Below the pieces are notes generated by a model. It was not told the DNA's origin. It saw only the letters and a program-made list of their open reading frames with translations, and searched no databases. A stretch of 64,000 bases of DNA from Spirosoma fluviale (GTDB lineage: Bacteria; Bacteroidota; Bacteroidia; Cytophagales; Spirosomataceae): positions 2,418,001-2,482,000 of the forward strand of contig NZ_OCNH01000001.1 in NCBI RefSeq assembly GCF_900230225.1, written 5' to 3'. The translations under genes were made by a program, and so were the position numbers. Positions 18,530-26,933 of the stretch are shown here, in pieces; within the stretch, counting starts at the first letter, position 1; the number at the start of each line of letters is the position of its first letter.

Positions 18530-20801
18530 TAAACGAACACTTAAAAGTATTCGCCACGAAGCCGATCTGCTGGTTGTTGGCGGGGGGCTATCCGGCGTCT
18601 GCTGTGCGCTGACAGCGGCCCGGGCGGGCACTCGGGTGCTGCTGGTGCAGGACCGGCCGGTGCTGGGCGGCAACTCCTCCAGCGAAGTGCGGCTCTGGGT
18701 GCTGGGTGCCACCTCCCACATGGGCAACAACAACCGCTGGGCCCGAGAAGGGGGTGCCATCGACGAAATCCTGCTCGAAAATCTGTACCGCAACCCCGAA
18801 GGCAACGCCCTCATTTACGATACCATTCTGCTCGAAAAAGTCGTTTCCGAACCCAATATTACCCTGCTGCTGAACACGGCCGTTTATTCGGTAGAGATGG
18901 ACTCGGACAGCGGGGCAGAAACCAGTAACCGCATCAAATCGGTGAGCGCTTTCTGCTCGCAAAACAGTACGACCTATGAATTGACCGCCCCCCTTTTCTG
19001 CGATGCCTCCGGCGATGGCATCATGGCTTTTCAGGCGGGTGCGGCTTTCCGAATGGGGGCCGAATCGAGGGAAGAGTTCGGCGAGAAATTCGCCCCCTCC
19101 GCTGATTACGGCGAATTGCTGGGCCACTCCATGTATTTCTACTCGAAAGATACTGGGAAGCCGGTTCGGTTTGTGCCACCCGCCTATGCCTTGCAGGACA
19201 TCACCAAAATACCCCGTTTTCGCTCGTTCAACGTCAACGACTACGGATGTCGGCTGTGGTGGATCGAATATGGCGGACGCTTGGACACCGTTCATGATAC
19301 CGAAACCATCAAGTGGGAACTCTGGAAAGTGGTTTATGGCGTCTGGAACCACATCAAAAATTCGGGGCAGTTTCCCGAGGCCCAAAACCTGACCCTCGAA
19401 TGGGTCGGGCAGATTCCCGGTAAACGCGAGAGCCGCCGGTTTGAGGGCGATTACATGCTGACCCAGGCTGATATTGTAGAGCAGCGCACCCACGCCGACG
19501 CGGTGGCGTATGGCGGCTGGTCGATTGATCTGCACCCGGCCGATGGGGTGTTCAGCGAAAAGCCGGGCTGCAATCAGTGGCACAGCAAAGGCATTTACCA
19601 GATTCCGTACCGGTGCCTGTACAGCCGAAATGTCGGGAACCTCTTTCTGGCGGGTCGCATCATCAGCGCGTCGCACGTGGCTTTTGGCTCGTCGCGGGTG
19701 ATGGGCACGAGCGCCTACGTGGGGCAGGCCGTGGGCATGGCCGCAGCCGTTTGTACCCGGCAGCAGGTACGTCCGGCAGACCTCACCGGCGAGAAGCTAA
19801 AAACGCTGCAAACGGAATTGATGAAGACAGGCCACCACATTCCCGGCCTTCGGTTACACGACGAACAGAATCTGGTTCACCAGGGTCGCCTGTCAGCATC
19901 CAGCAAACTGACGCTAAGCGAATTACCGCCCGATGGCCCACTCATTCCCCTGCGTCATTCGGCGGCACAAATGCTGCCGCTTACACCCGGACCTGTTCCT
20001 GAACTGACGTTTTGGGCCACGGCCACTCACGACACCAGCCTTACCGTTGAACTCCGTCGAAGCAGCCGCCCCGAGAATCACACGCCCGATATAACGCTGG
20101 AAACCAAACAAATTGCCCTGCATAGCGGTCAACAGTCCGTCAGTCTGCATTTCGATGCGTTAATGACCGACACGACTTATGCCTTTATCTGTTTTGGGGA
20201 AAATGAAGCTGTTTCCGTGCAGGGAAGCCAGTTGCGCGTAACAGGACTGTTATCCGTGTTCAACAAAACCAACCCGGCGGTATCGAACTACGGCAGGCAG
20301 GAACCTACCAACGATATTGGTGTCGATGCATTTGAATTCTGGACACCCGAACGCCGTCCGGATGGGCATAATATTGCCCTCCTGATCGAGCCGGCACTAC
20401 GCCCGTTTGCGGTAGAAAATATCCGTAACGGCATTCAGCGGCCTACCCATCAGCCGAATGCGTGGGTAGCTGACCCTTGGGATACGAATCCGACCCTTAC
20501 CATACAGTGGGATAGTCTCAAACTGATTCGGGAAGTCGTGTTGCACTTTGATGCCGATTTCGACCACCCGCTGGAGTCGGTGCTGATGACCCACCCCGAA
20601 ACAGCGATGCCGTTCTGTGTCCGGGACTTTGTCCTGTGCAACGACCGCAACGAGCGCATTTACGAGCAGACGGGCAACTACCTCAGCCAGCAGATTATCC
20701 GGTTTAACAAACCGGTGGAGACCAGAAGCCTGAGCCTACACCTCAGCGCCATGAATGGACTGGCCCCCGCTTCGTTGCTGGAAATCCGGTGCTATGAATG
20801 A
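18507..20801 (+). CDS. FAD-dependent oxidoreductase within PUL1
   Basis: Predicted flavoenzyme of the FAD_oxidored type. The dinucleotide-binding motif VVGGGLSGVCCALTAARAG begins about 15 residues from the ATG start at 18507, and PVLGGNSSSEVRLWVLGA follows as the second FAD-contact region. CDASGDGIMAFQAGAAFRMG and FLAGRIISASHVAFGSSRVM are further family motifs. The last 250 residues are beta-rich, perhaps a galactose-binding-like domain, and may contact glycan. No signal peptide is seen. A longer frame from 18495 would use a TTG start. It overlaps the GH2 gene and is followed closely by the GH9-like gene. Role inferred from context: oxidation of a sugar or a glycan modification; not proven. 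Confidence 0.8.
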   Translation: MIREQATDKRTLKSIRHEADLLVVGGGLSGVCCALTAARAGTRVLLVQDRPVLGGNSSSEVRLWVLGATSHMGNNNRWAREGGAIDEILLENLYRNPEGNALIYDTILLEKVVSEPNITLLLNTAVYSVEMDSDSGAETSNRIKSVSAFCSQNSTTYELTAPLFCDASGDGIMAFQAGAAFRMGAESREEFGEKFAPSADYGELLGHSMYFYSKDTGKPVRFVPPAYALQDITKIPRFRSFNVNDYGCRLWWIEYGGRLDTVHDTETIKWELWKVVYGVWNHIKNSGQFPEAQNLTLEWVGQIPGKRESRRFEGDYMLTQADIVEQRTHADAVAYGGWSIDLHPADGVFSEKPGCNQWHSKGIYQIPYRCLYSRNVGNLFLAGRIISASHVAFGSSRVMGTSAYVGQAVGMAAAVCTRQQVRPADLTGEKLKTLQTELMKTGHHIPGLRLHDEQNLVHQGRLSASSKLTLSELPPDGPLIPLRHSAAQMLPLTPGPVPELTFWATATHDTSLTVELRRSSRPENHTPDITLETKQIALHSGQQSVSLHFDALMTDTTYAFICFGENEAVSVQGSQLRVTGLLSVFNKTNPAVSNYGRQEPTNDIGVDAFEFWTPERRPDGHNIALLIEPALRPFAVENIRNGIQRPTHQPNAWVADPWDTNPTLTIQWDSLKLIREVVLHFDADFDHPLESVLMTHPETAMPFCVRDFVLCNDRNERIYEQTGNYLSQQIIRFNKPVETRSLSLHLSAMNGLAPASLLEIRCYE

Positions 20802-20826
20802 GCCGCTCGATAGACCCCTCTCCCCT

Positions 20827-22767
20827 ATGATAAACATCAGAACAACGTTGCTGCTCCTCTGCTTTTTCCTGGGCCACAGGTCGATGGCTCAGACTAATCC
20901 GCTGGCGGTGCCGCTGGTCAATCAGGCGGGTTATAACCGAGGGGAAGCCAAACGGTTTGTCTGCTACGAAGCCCCCGATGGCAGCCCGTTCCAGCTCATC
21001 CGGCAATCGGATAAAGCCATTGTCTTTAACGGGAAAATTATGAACCGCGCGGGCGACTTTTCCAGTTTCAACCCCAAAGACGCCCGCGTAGAGTACGTAG
21101 TAACCCTAAAAGGCCGGAAACCGAGTGTGCCGTTTCGTATTGCCGACCACCTGATCGAAGGGATTTCCTCGAAACTGGCCTATGATTTTTTTGTGGATGT
21201 TCGCGGCTCCGAAGACCCGGTACATTCGAACGAAGCAAAGGTATACGGTGGTGGACCCTCCCGCGATCAGGGCTCATATGGACTGGAAACAACCTTCGAA
21301 ACGCTCTTCTACGCATCTAACCCGGCGCTGTTCGAGCGCTGGACAACGGAACTCGGCGACAAAAAAACCGCCGACCTGATCGACCTTATTCTCTGGCATG
21401 GCGAGTTTGCTTACCATCATGTGGACTACAACGGCCCGGTAGCCAATCGGCACGGCACCCTCGGCTACGAAGGTCAGCCCCGGATGAACTACGACTACTG
21501 GAACACGCTCGACCAACTGGCGGCCGTATGTGCAGGCTACCACAGTTTTCTAAAACCCTACCTACCCCGGCAAACCTACCTGAACTACCGCAACGAGTGC
21601 CGGAAACGCTGGCAGGCCTACGACCGGCATAAAGTCGTTCGGCACTGGACACAAAGTACGAAATGGGTGGATGAAGGCTTTCAGGAGTTCAACGAAATGG
21701 GTAACGCCTTCGGGCAGTCGGTGTTCAGCAACCTGTTCATGTACCTTGCTGAGAAAGAAGACGCCGACGGCCAGCCCGACCAGTACCTCCGCTGGGCGCA
21801 GGAAAGCGCCGAAGACATCATCAAAAACTGGGATTTTAACAATCCCCGTCACATGTGGTGGATTCGGAACGCCGAGCACATTACCCCGCAGGCACTGGCG
21901 TTCTTTCTACTCGTTGCGCCCGACAAAGCTCCCGAAGGTACCCGCGAAAAACTCATGGCCTGGCGCGACCATATGAAGCAGAAAACCGCCAATTTCTGGC
22001 AGTACCGGGTTCACAGCGAAACCGAATGGGCACATCCCCGCACCAAAGAGTTGGGCGGTGCTCCGGCCCTGGGTGGTTCGATGTTTGCCGTGGCGCATCT
22101 GCTGGGCGACCGCGAGTTACGCAACATTGGCTGGTCGCAGGTGAACTTTGTATTTGGCCTCAATCCCATCGGGGCACACCTGAGCAACAAAAGTCCGGAA
22201 CGGCTGGCTATCAATGGCTACTGGGCAGGGGTCGAAAATGGCTGGCCCAGGGCGCACCCTAATGGTTACGGCATGCTCGGCAAGGTGCGCGGCACACTCG
22301 ACGGTACACCACTCGATGCCCAGTTTCCCCGGCCAGGCAAGTTGATGACAGCGAACGAATCGACGGCCGGACAAGGCGACCACATTGGTCAGAATGCCTA
22401 TGCTACCGAAGGCTGGGCAATCTCGAATCGAGGCTGGATGGCCACCCTCACGTTTGCCCCTTTGGGTACGCAGAAAATCCGGGTACTGGATGCCGCCGGG
22501 AAGAAGCCGTTACGCAACGGGAAAGCCGGGCAGTCCGTCACTCTCGAACTAACCGCAGCCCTGAATCAGGACCCTGCCAAAGCCGAAGCAGGCTGGGTAT
22601 TGGTGAGCCTCGATGGTAACGCTCCCTTTCAGGTACCCGTTCAGGAAACCGCCCCCGATTCGGGTGTTTTCACGGCGCGTTACAAGCTCCCAGCTGGTTC
22701 AAAGCAGGCTACGGTGTCCTATGGGTATTGGGGGTTGGGTGTAAACGACACCATTCAAATCCGTTAA
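20827..22767 (+). CDS. GH9-like protein with N-terminal cellulase Ig-like domain
   Basis: Exported protein of GH9 type. The start at 20827 is chosen because it gives a signal peptide (TTLLLLCFFLGHRSMAQ); Met codons at 20755 and 20794 would add a non-signal leader and overlap the flavoenzyme gene. Residues 24-115 match the cellulase N-terminal Ig domain (VPLVNQAGYNRGEAKRFVCY). The toroid follows. Late GH9 motifs are recognisable: VNFVFGLNPIGAHLSN, and ATEGWAISNRGWMA, whose Glu matches the proton donor. The usual DAGD motif that holds the catalytic aspartates is not apparent; DYNGPVANRHGTLGYE occupies a comparable place. It may be inactive or have altered specificity. A C-terminal beta domain of about 100 residues ends the protein. 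Confidence 0.78.
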   Translation: MINIRTTLLLLCFFLGHRSMAQTNPLAVPLVNQAGYNRGEAKRFVCYEAPDGSPFQLIRQSDKAIVFNGKIMNRAGDFSSFNPKDARVEYVVTLKGRKPSVPFRIADHLIEGISSKLAYDFFVDVRGSEDPVHSNEAKVYGGGPSRDQGSYGLETTFETLFYASNPALFERWTTELGDKKTADLIDLILWHGEFAYHHVDYNGPVANRHGTLGYEGQPRMNYDYWNTLDQLAAVCAGYHSFLKPYLPRQTYLNYRNECRKRWQAYDRHKVVRHWTQSTKWVDEGFQEFNEMGNAFGQSVFSNLFMYLAEKEDADGQPDQYLRWAQESAEDIIKNWDFNNPRHMWWIRNAEHITPQALAFFLLVAPDKAPEGTREKLMAWRDHMKQKTANFWQYRVHSETEWAHPRTKELGGAPALGGSMFAVAHLLGDRELRNIGWSQVNFVFGLNPIGAHLSNKSPERLAINGYWAGVENGWPRAHPNGYGMLGKVRGTLDGTPLDAQFPRPGKLMTANESTAGQGDHIGQNAYATEGWAISNRGWMATLTFAPLGTQKIRVLDAAGKKPLRNGKAGQSVTLELTAALNQDPAKAEAGWVLVSLDGNAPFQVPVQETAPDSGVFTARYKLPAGSKQATVSYGYWGLGVNDTIQIR

Positions 22768-22768
22768 G

Positions 22769-23161
22769 TAACGTGAATAACGGATTAACGTGACTAAATT
22801 TCAGGCCTTTAAGTGCTGTAGGCACGAGATGTTTGCAGCAACATGAGTCATCCCGAATTTTAGTCTGGGCTGCTGAATATACCTTGCGTTATGGATTTAG
22901 CTAGTGGCTCGGCATAGTCTGTGACTATGTCCGGGTGTTATCCGGTCTCTGACCGGCGTAGATGACCAACCTGATACACCGGTCAGAGACCGGATAACAC
23001 CCGGACATAGTCACAGACTATGCCCAACGACCACCGCATGCCCACCTTTACTAGTCTCCGATGAGGCTGACGACTTAACTCAAAATTCGGGATGACTCAT
23101 GGTTGCTACAAACATCCAACGGCAACGGCCGACCGTCGCTACGCGGCCCTTATTCACGTTA
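22769..23161. repeat. Nested palindromic element, MITE-like
   Basis: Fills most of the gap between PUL1 and rnhA. Three nested inverted repeats share one centre. The outer ends TAACGTGAATAA (22769-22780) and its complement (23150-23161) are perfect. Middle arms of 35 nt (22828-22861 and 23082-23116) differ by one base and one indel. Inner arms of 46 nt (22911-22956 and 22979-23024) are identical. Left inner arm holds two smaller palindromes, CATAGTCTGTGACTATG and CCGGTCTCTGACCGG. No open frame or obvious target duplication is seen. It may be a non-autonomous mobile element or a composite of REP sequences. Confidence 0.7.
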
Positions 23162-23240
23162 ACCAGGAAAATTAAACTACTGAGTCCAATACCAATCGGA
23201 TAATCGTGCAAATCGGTCAAATCTTGTTAAAATTCCGGTC

Positions 23241-23879
23241 CTACTTTCGCCCAAAATCGGCCGGATTCTCGCCCCAGACGGTGGTCTCCCACTTCAAAAC
23301 GGGATTGGCGAAACGGTGCGTTTTGAGCCAGGTTTCGGCTCGCTCCAGCAGTTCGAAGAGTTCGGCGTTACGGGAGGTTTCCTCGAGTTTGGTATTGGCT
23401 TTTTTCTTCGTTACCCAGCCAATAGCCGTTCGCGAATCGGAATAAACGGGGATGTTGCTATTCTTTTGATGCAGCAACGCCAACGCATGAACAATGGCCA
23501 GAAACTCGCCGATGTTATTTGTCCCATCTGCGTAAGGACCCATTAAGAAAAGCTTCTGCTTTGTTGCCAGATAAATCCCCTGGTATTCCATATCACCGGT
23601 AGCCGTGTTCCAGGCGGCATCGACCACCAGGCTATCCTGAATCGGTAAGCCCACCAATTCGGTTAATTTCCCCTGCTTACCCGTTACTTTTGGTGCCTGC
23701 CCGATGTGGACATGTGGCTTTTCCTTAAACGCTTTCAGGGCAGCGGGTTTGCTATCGAACGACTTAAACAGGGGTTTGGCAAATCCGTCTGTCTGGGTTT
23801 TGGCTTCGTCCCAGCTGTCGTAAACTCCCGGCTTACGGCCCTGCCAGACAACATAAAATTTAGGCTTTTTCTGAGCCAT
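23241..23879 (-). CDS. rnhA: Ribonuclease HI with N-terminal hybrid-binding domain
   Basis: Degrades the RNA strand of RNA-DNA hybrids. Residues 1-50 are a viroplasmin-like hybrid-binding domain (KFYVVWQGRKPGVYDSWDEA), a form common in this phylum. The catalytic domain shows the acidic residues expected: Asp in VVDAAWNTATG, Glu in NNIGEFLAIVHAL, Asp in VYSDSRTAIGWV and a last Asp in WGENPADFG. Start ATG at 23877-23879. A TACTTTTG box on the minus strand at 23896-23903 is a good promoter candidate, 17 bp upstream. Confidence 0.93.
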   Translation of the reverse strand: MAQKKPKFYVVWQGRKPGVYDSWDEAKTQTDGFAKPLFKSFDSKPAALKAFKEKPHVHIGQAPKVTGKQGKLTELVGLPIQDSLVVDAAWNTATGDMEYQGIYLATKQKLFLMGPYADGTNNIGEFLAIVHALALLHQKNSNIPVYSDSRTAIGWVTKKKANTKLEETSRNAELFELLERAETWLKTHRFANPVLKWETTVWGENPADFGRK

Positions 23880-23895
23880 AGACTATTCTTTTTCT

Positions 23896-23903
23896 CAAAA
23901 GTA
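23896..23903 (-). promoter_or_regulatory. -7 promoter box for rnhA
   Basis: Reads TACTTTTG on the minus strand, a full match to the Bacteroidota TAnnTTTG box, 17 nt before the rnhA start. No clear -33 box stands out. Confidence 0.55.
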
Positions 23904-23952
23904 AGTACACAATGACGTTTGATACATAGCCTGAAGAGCAAAAAGGATTTAA

Positions 23953-23988
23953 AAACAAAAAGCCCTGCATCAGCAAGGCTTTTTGTTT
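23953..23988 (-). terminator. Terminator downstream of the MBL-fold gene
   Basis: Perfect 12-bp arms (AAACAAAAAGCC and complement) around a 12-nt loop. On the minus strand it ends in a T-rich run (GGCTTTTTGTTTTT), as expected for an intrinsic terminator of the MBL-fold gene that stops at 24002. The sequence is symmetrical enough to work in both directions. Confidence 0.8.
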
Positions 23989-24001
23989 CGTGTACTTTCG
24001 G

Positions 24002-24970
24002 TTAGTCGTTCTGTTTCACCACTGACCAAATCGCATAGCCAATCACGCCGGTCAAAATTCCCAGACCGATTGCCCGGGCTACGTGGAAGGAGGTTGGTGC
24101 GGGCATATCCACAATGCCATTTTCATCGGTAATGGCCGCCTGCTTCACGTACCGACCTTCTGACGGAATGGAACGGGCTTCGAATTCGTGCGCCAGCTTA
24201 TTCAGGCCCATACTCAAATCGAGTCCCCGCACCGATACACCATGACCCGTGCCAGCAGCTGCCGGATTCAGGTTGTTCAACTTCTGTACCGACTGTTTGG
24301 CCGCTTGCCAGTCGCAGGTGAAATAGGCCGGTGGACCATGAAACTCCTCGCGTTGGGTAGCTACCGCCGTAATGGCGTTCTGGTTTGTCGTCACAAAGGC
24401 ATCGCCCGCAATGAGCGTTCGGTCTTTGTCCCGAAACAGGGAAATGTGGCCCGGTGCGTGTCCCGGCGTGTGGATCGCCCGCCAATCGGGTAGTTCAGGA
24501 ATCTTCCCATCGTCGGGAAGTGCTTTGATCTGGTCACCAAAATCCATTGGCCCAATGGGAAACACCCACGACATATACGACATGCCACCCCCGCCAATGG
24601 CAGGATCTGGTGGCGGATAGCTCGATTTACCCTGTAAAAACGGCAATTCAAGTTTGTGGGCGTAGACGGGCACATCCCAGTCTTTGAGCAGCGCTTTTAA
24701 TGAGCCGACATGGTCGGCATGGCCGTGCGTCAGGATAATGGCATCTGGCTTGGTACCGGGGCCGAATAACTCTTCTGCCCGCTTTTTTATCTGGCTGGCG
24801 TAGCCCATAAAACCTGCATCCACCAACACCCAATGGTTGCCGTGGCCGGGCGTACCGATAAAAAATACATTGACGAACAGTGTTTTAATGCCCGCTACAT
24901 CGGCAGTAACATCATAGGGCGTTTTACCGCCGGTATCCACCGGCGCATCCAGTTCAAGTTGAGTTTCCAT
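24002..24970 (-). CDS. Metallo-beta-lactamase-fold hydrolase with C-terminal membrane helix
   Basis: Predicted zinc hydrolase of unknown substrate. The zinc motif ILTHGHADHVGSLK lies around residues 82-95, HTPGHAPGHISLF follows, then IAGDAFVTTNQNA and the late histidine in TGHGVSVRG. The start METQLELDAP at 24970 is preferred; a longer frame from 25009 adds 13 residues of low likelihood. No signal peptide is seen, but one hydrophobic helix is at the C-terminus (AIGLGILTGVIGYAIWSVV), so it may be tail-anchored in the inner membrane. Followed by a terminator at 23953-23988. Confidence 0.85.
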   Translation of the reverse strand: METQLELDAPVDTGGKTPYDVTADVAGIKTLFVNVFFIGTPGHGNHWVLVDAGFMGYASQIKKRAEELFGPGTKPDAIILTHGHADHVGSLKALLKDWDVPVYAHKLELPFLQGKSSYPPPDPAIGGGGMSYMSWVFPIGPMDFGDQIKALPDDGKIPELPDWRAIHTPGHAPGHISLFRDKDRTLIAGDAFVTTNQNAITAVATQREEFHGPPAYFTCDWQAAKQSVQKLNNLNPAAAGTGHGVSVRGLDLSMGLNKLAHEFEARSIPSEGRYVKQAAITDENGIVDMPAPTSFHVARAIGLGILTGVIGYAIWSVVKQND

Positions 24971-25045
24971 GTGCGTTGAGTTTAATTCCCCTTTAACCCA
25001 CGGAATCAATGGATTGTTTCTTGATATGTTGGAATGAAAACAGCC

Positions 25046-26308
25046 TTAGCTCCGCTCTTCCCACACCTGGGCCACGTTGACTATCACCTCAACGGCTTTC
25101 TGCATATCCTGCACCGACACCCATTCCTGTCGTGAGTGGAAGGCGTGTTCACCAGCAAAAATGTTCGGGCAGGGCAAGCCCATAAACGACAGTCTCGACC
25201 CATCTGTACCACCCCGAATACTGCGTCGTCGGGCCGAAAGCCCCGCCCGTCGAATGGCTTCCAGTGCATTGTCGACTACCGCCGGGTGCTGGTCCAGCAC
25301 GTCTTTCATGTTGCGGTACTGCTCTTTCACGACAAACTGCGCCGACGAGCCGGGGTAACTGGCCAGCACATCATTCAACTGATTTTGCAGGTAGGTTTCT
25401 TTTTCATGCAAACCCACTTCGGTAAAATCGCGGATGATAAACTCCAGAACGGCGTTGTCCTGATTGCCTTCCAGGCGGGTGGGATGCACGAATCCTTCTT
25501 TTTCGTCCGTCGTTTCGGGCGACAGCGCATCTTTGGGTAAAACAGCCAGCACATCGGCGGCAATCTTCAGTGCGTTTTCGAGTTTGCCTTTGGCAAAGCC
25601 AGGGTGTGTGCTGACGCCCTGAATGGTGATCTTTACGGCATCGGCAGAGAAGGTTTCATCTTCCAGCGTACCCAGCGATTCTCCGTCGATGGTGTAGCCA
25701 AAATCGGCCCCGAGCTTTTGAATATCCACCTTTTCGGTACCGCGCCCTACTTCTTCATCGGGCGTAAACAGCAACCGGATACGGCCGTGTTTTATGTCCG
25801 GATGTGCAACTAAATATTCAGTAGCGGCCATAATTTCGGCTAGTCCGGCTTTATTATCCGCCCCCAGCAGGGTTGTACCACTGGCGGTAATGATGTCGTT
25901 GCCAACCTGACTGGTCAGATCAGGATGATCGGCTACGCGGATAATCTGGGTTGTGTCATCCGGCAGGATAATGTCATTGCCATTCCATTGCCGGTGAATG
26001 ATGGGTTTTACCCCGGCACCGGTCACGTCGGGCGATGTGTCGACGTGCGAGCAGAAGCAAATTGTGGGTATGTTCGGCTTGTCTGAATTGGCCGGAATGG
26101 TGGCGTATACATAGCCCCACTCATCCATTTCGGCATCGGTGATGCCCATATCGAGCAGTTCGTGCACCAATACACGGCTGAGGTCTTTTTGCTTTTCGGT
26201 ACTCGGATTCGTCGCCGACTGCGGGTCCGACTGGGTGTCTATCCGGACGTAGCGCAAAAAACGCTCGACCACACTGGGTTGACGTTCAGAAAGTTGATGA
26301 TTCTCCAT
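25046..26308 (-). CDS. pepT: Peptidase T (tripeptide aminopeptidase)
   Basis: Dizinc M20-family exopeptidase that removes the N-terminal residue of tripeptides in the cytoplasm. Metal ligands are visible in ICFCSHVDTSPD (His-x-Asp), LLGADNKAGLAEIMAA (Asp), FTPDEEVGRGTEK (Glu pair) and FAGEHAFHSRQEW near the end (His). RSIRGGTDGSRLSFMG is a conserved dimerisation/active-site segment. The length of 420 residues matches the family. Start ATG at 26306-26308. Confidence 0.95.
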   Translation of the reverse strand: MENHQLSERQPSVVERFLRYVRIDTQSDPQSATNPSTEKQKDLSRVLVHELLDMGITDAEMDEWGYVYATIPANSDKPNIPTICFCSHVDTSPDVTGAGVKPIIHRQWNGNDIILPDDTTQIIRVADHPDLTSQVGNDIITASGTTLLGADNKAGLAEIMAATEYLVAHPDIKHGRIRLLFTPDEEVGRGTEKVDIQKLGADFGYTIDGESLGTLEDETFSADAVKITIQGVSTHPGFAKGKLENALKIAADVLAVLPKDALSPETTDEKEGFVHPTRLEGNQDNAVLEFIIRDFTEVGLHEKETYLQNQLNDVLASYPGSSAQFVVKEQYRNMKDVLDQHPAVVDNALEAIRRAGLSARRRSIRGGTDGSRLSFMGLPCPNIFAGEHAFHSRQEWVSVQDMQKAVEVIVNVAQVWEERS

Positions 26309-26360
26309 TCAATTCTTTTTGTATTTCGGTTACGGGTTGGCGTTGTGTACTGCAAATCGC

Positions 26361-26834
26361 TTACTGAACGTTCTGGAGTATTCCCTCCAGATCGGCGGGG
26401 GAGTAATTTACACTTTTGAGCGTTTTACGGTCGGCGTCGCGATACACCAGGTATTTACCATCCGATTCGATGTAGTGGCAGGGCACCCCTTTGGCCTGAT
26501 ACTGGGCTACGGTGGCCTCCGCTTCCTCAACGGTCAGGCAGGCTTTGCTCATATTCGACCGTTGTACCTCGTCGAACAGGGCTTTGAACGAATCGCCAAG
26601 CCCGAATTCAAGCACCGCGCCCGACAGCACATACTGTAAATCGCAAAGGGCATCGGCAACGGCTACAATGTCGCCCTCGGCGATGGCCTCACGAAGTTCA
26701 TCCAGTTCTTCGGCAAGCAACGAAACCCGCAGTTGACTACGCGCTTCGGATGGAATCTGGGGAGCGTCTAAAATAGGAGCATGAAAGGTACGGTGGAACT
26801 CCGCAACCTGGTTAAGTGAGTCCGGCTGTTGCAT
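26361..26834 (-). CDS. All-alpha NTP pyrophosphohydrolase (MazG/PRA-PH-like)
   Basis: Probable house-cleaning nucleotide pyrophosphohydrolase. The metal-binding helices are visible as LLAEELDELREAIAEGD (ExxE arrangement) followed by ADALCDLQYVLSGAVLEFG (Asp-rich helix), the signature of the MazG/phosphoribosyl-ATP pyrophosphohydrolase superfamily. The C-terminal 60 residues (KGVPCHYIESDGKYLVYR) are an added domain seen in this subfamily. The substrate is not known. Located 52 bp after pepT on the same strand (pepT stop is to its left; this gene is upstream). Confidence 0.85.
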   Translation of the reverse strand: MQQPDSLNQVAEFHRTFHAPILDAPQIPSEARSQLRVSLLAEELDELREAIAEGDIVAVADALCDLQYVLSGAVLEFGLGDSFKALFDEVQRSNMSKACLTVEEAEATVAQYQAKGVPCHYIESDGKYLVYRDADRKTLKSVNYSPADLEGILQNVQ

Positions 26835-26850
26835 AATTTGGTGGTTAGGA

Positions 26851-26926
26851 GTTAAGCATGTAGCGTGTATAGTAAAGAATACAGGAACGTCCTTCTATTC
26901 TTTACTATACACGCTACATGCTTAAC
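26851..26926. repeat. Long perfect hairpin in a 99-bp intergenic gap
   Basis: Two 31-nt arms (26851-26881 and 26896-26926) are perfectly complementary around a 14-nt loop. The hairpin spans most of the gap between two minus-strand genes: it begins 7 bp after the stop of the upstream gene and ends 16 bp before the next start. No T-run follows, so a simple terminator is unlikely. Similar hairpins of unrelated sequence are at 48303-48397 and 56187-56265. Confidence 0.8.
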
Positions 26927-26933
26927 GAATACG

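Noticed and set aside
18588-19676. Long open frame on the minus strand opposite the FAD oxidoreductase gene
   Set aside because: The plus-strand frame has a clear FAD-binding motif and good family motifs; the opposite frame has none.
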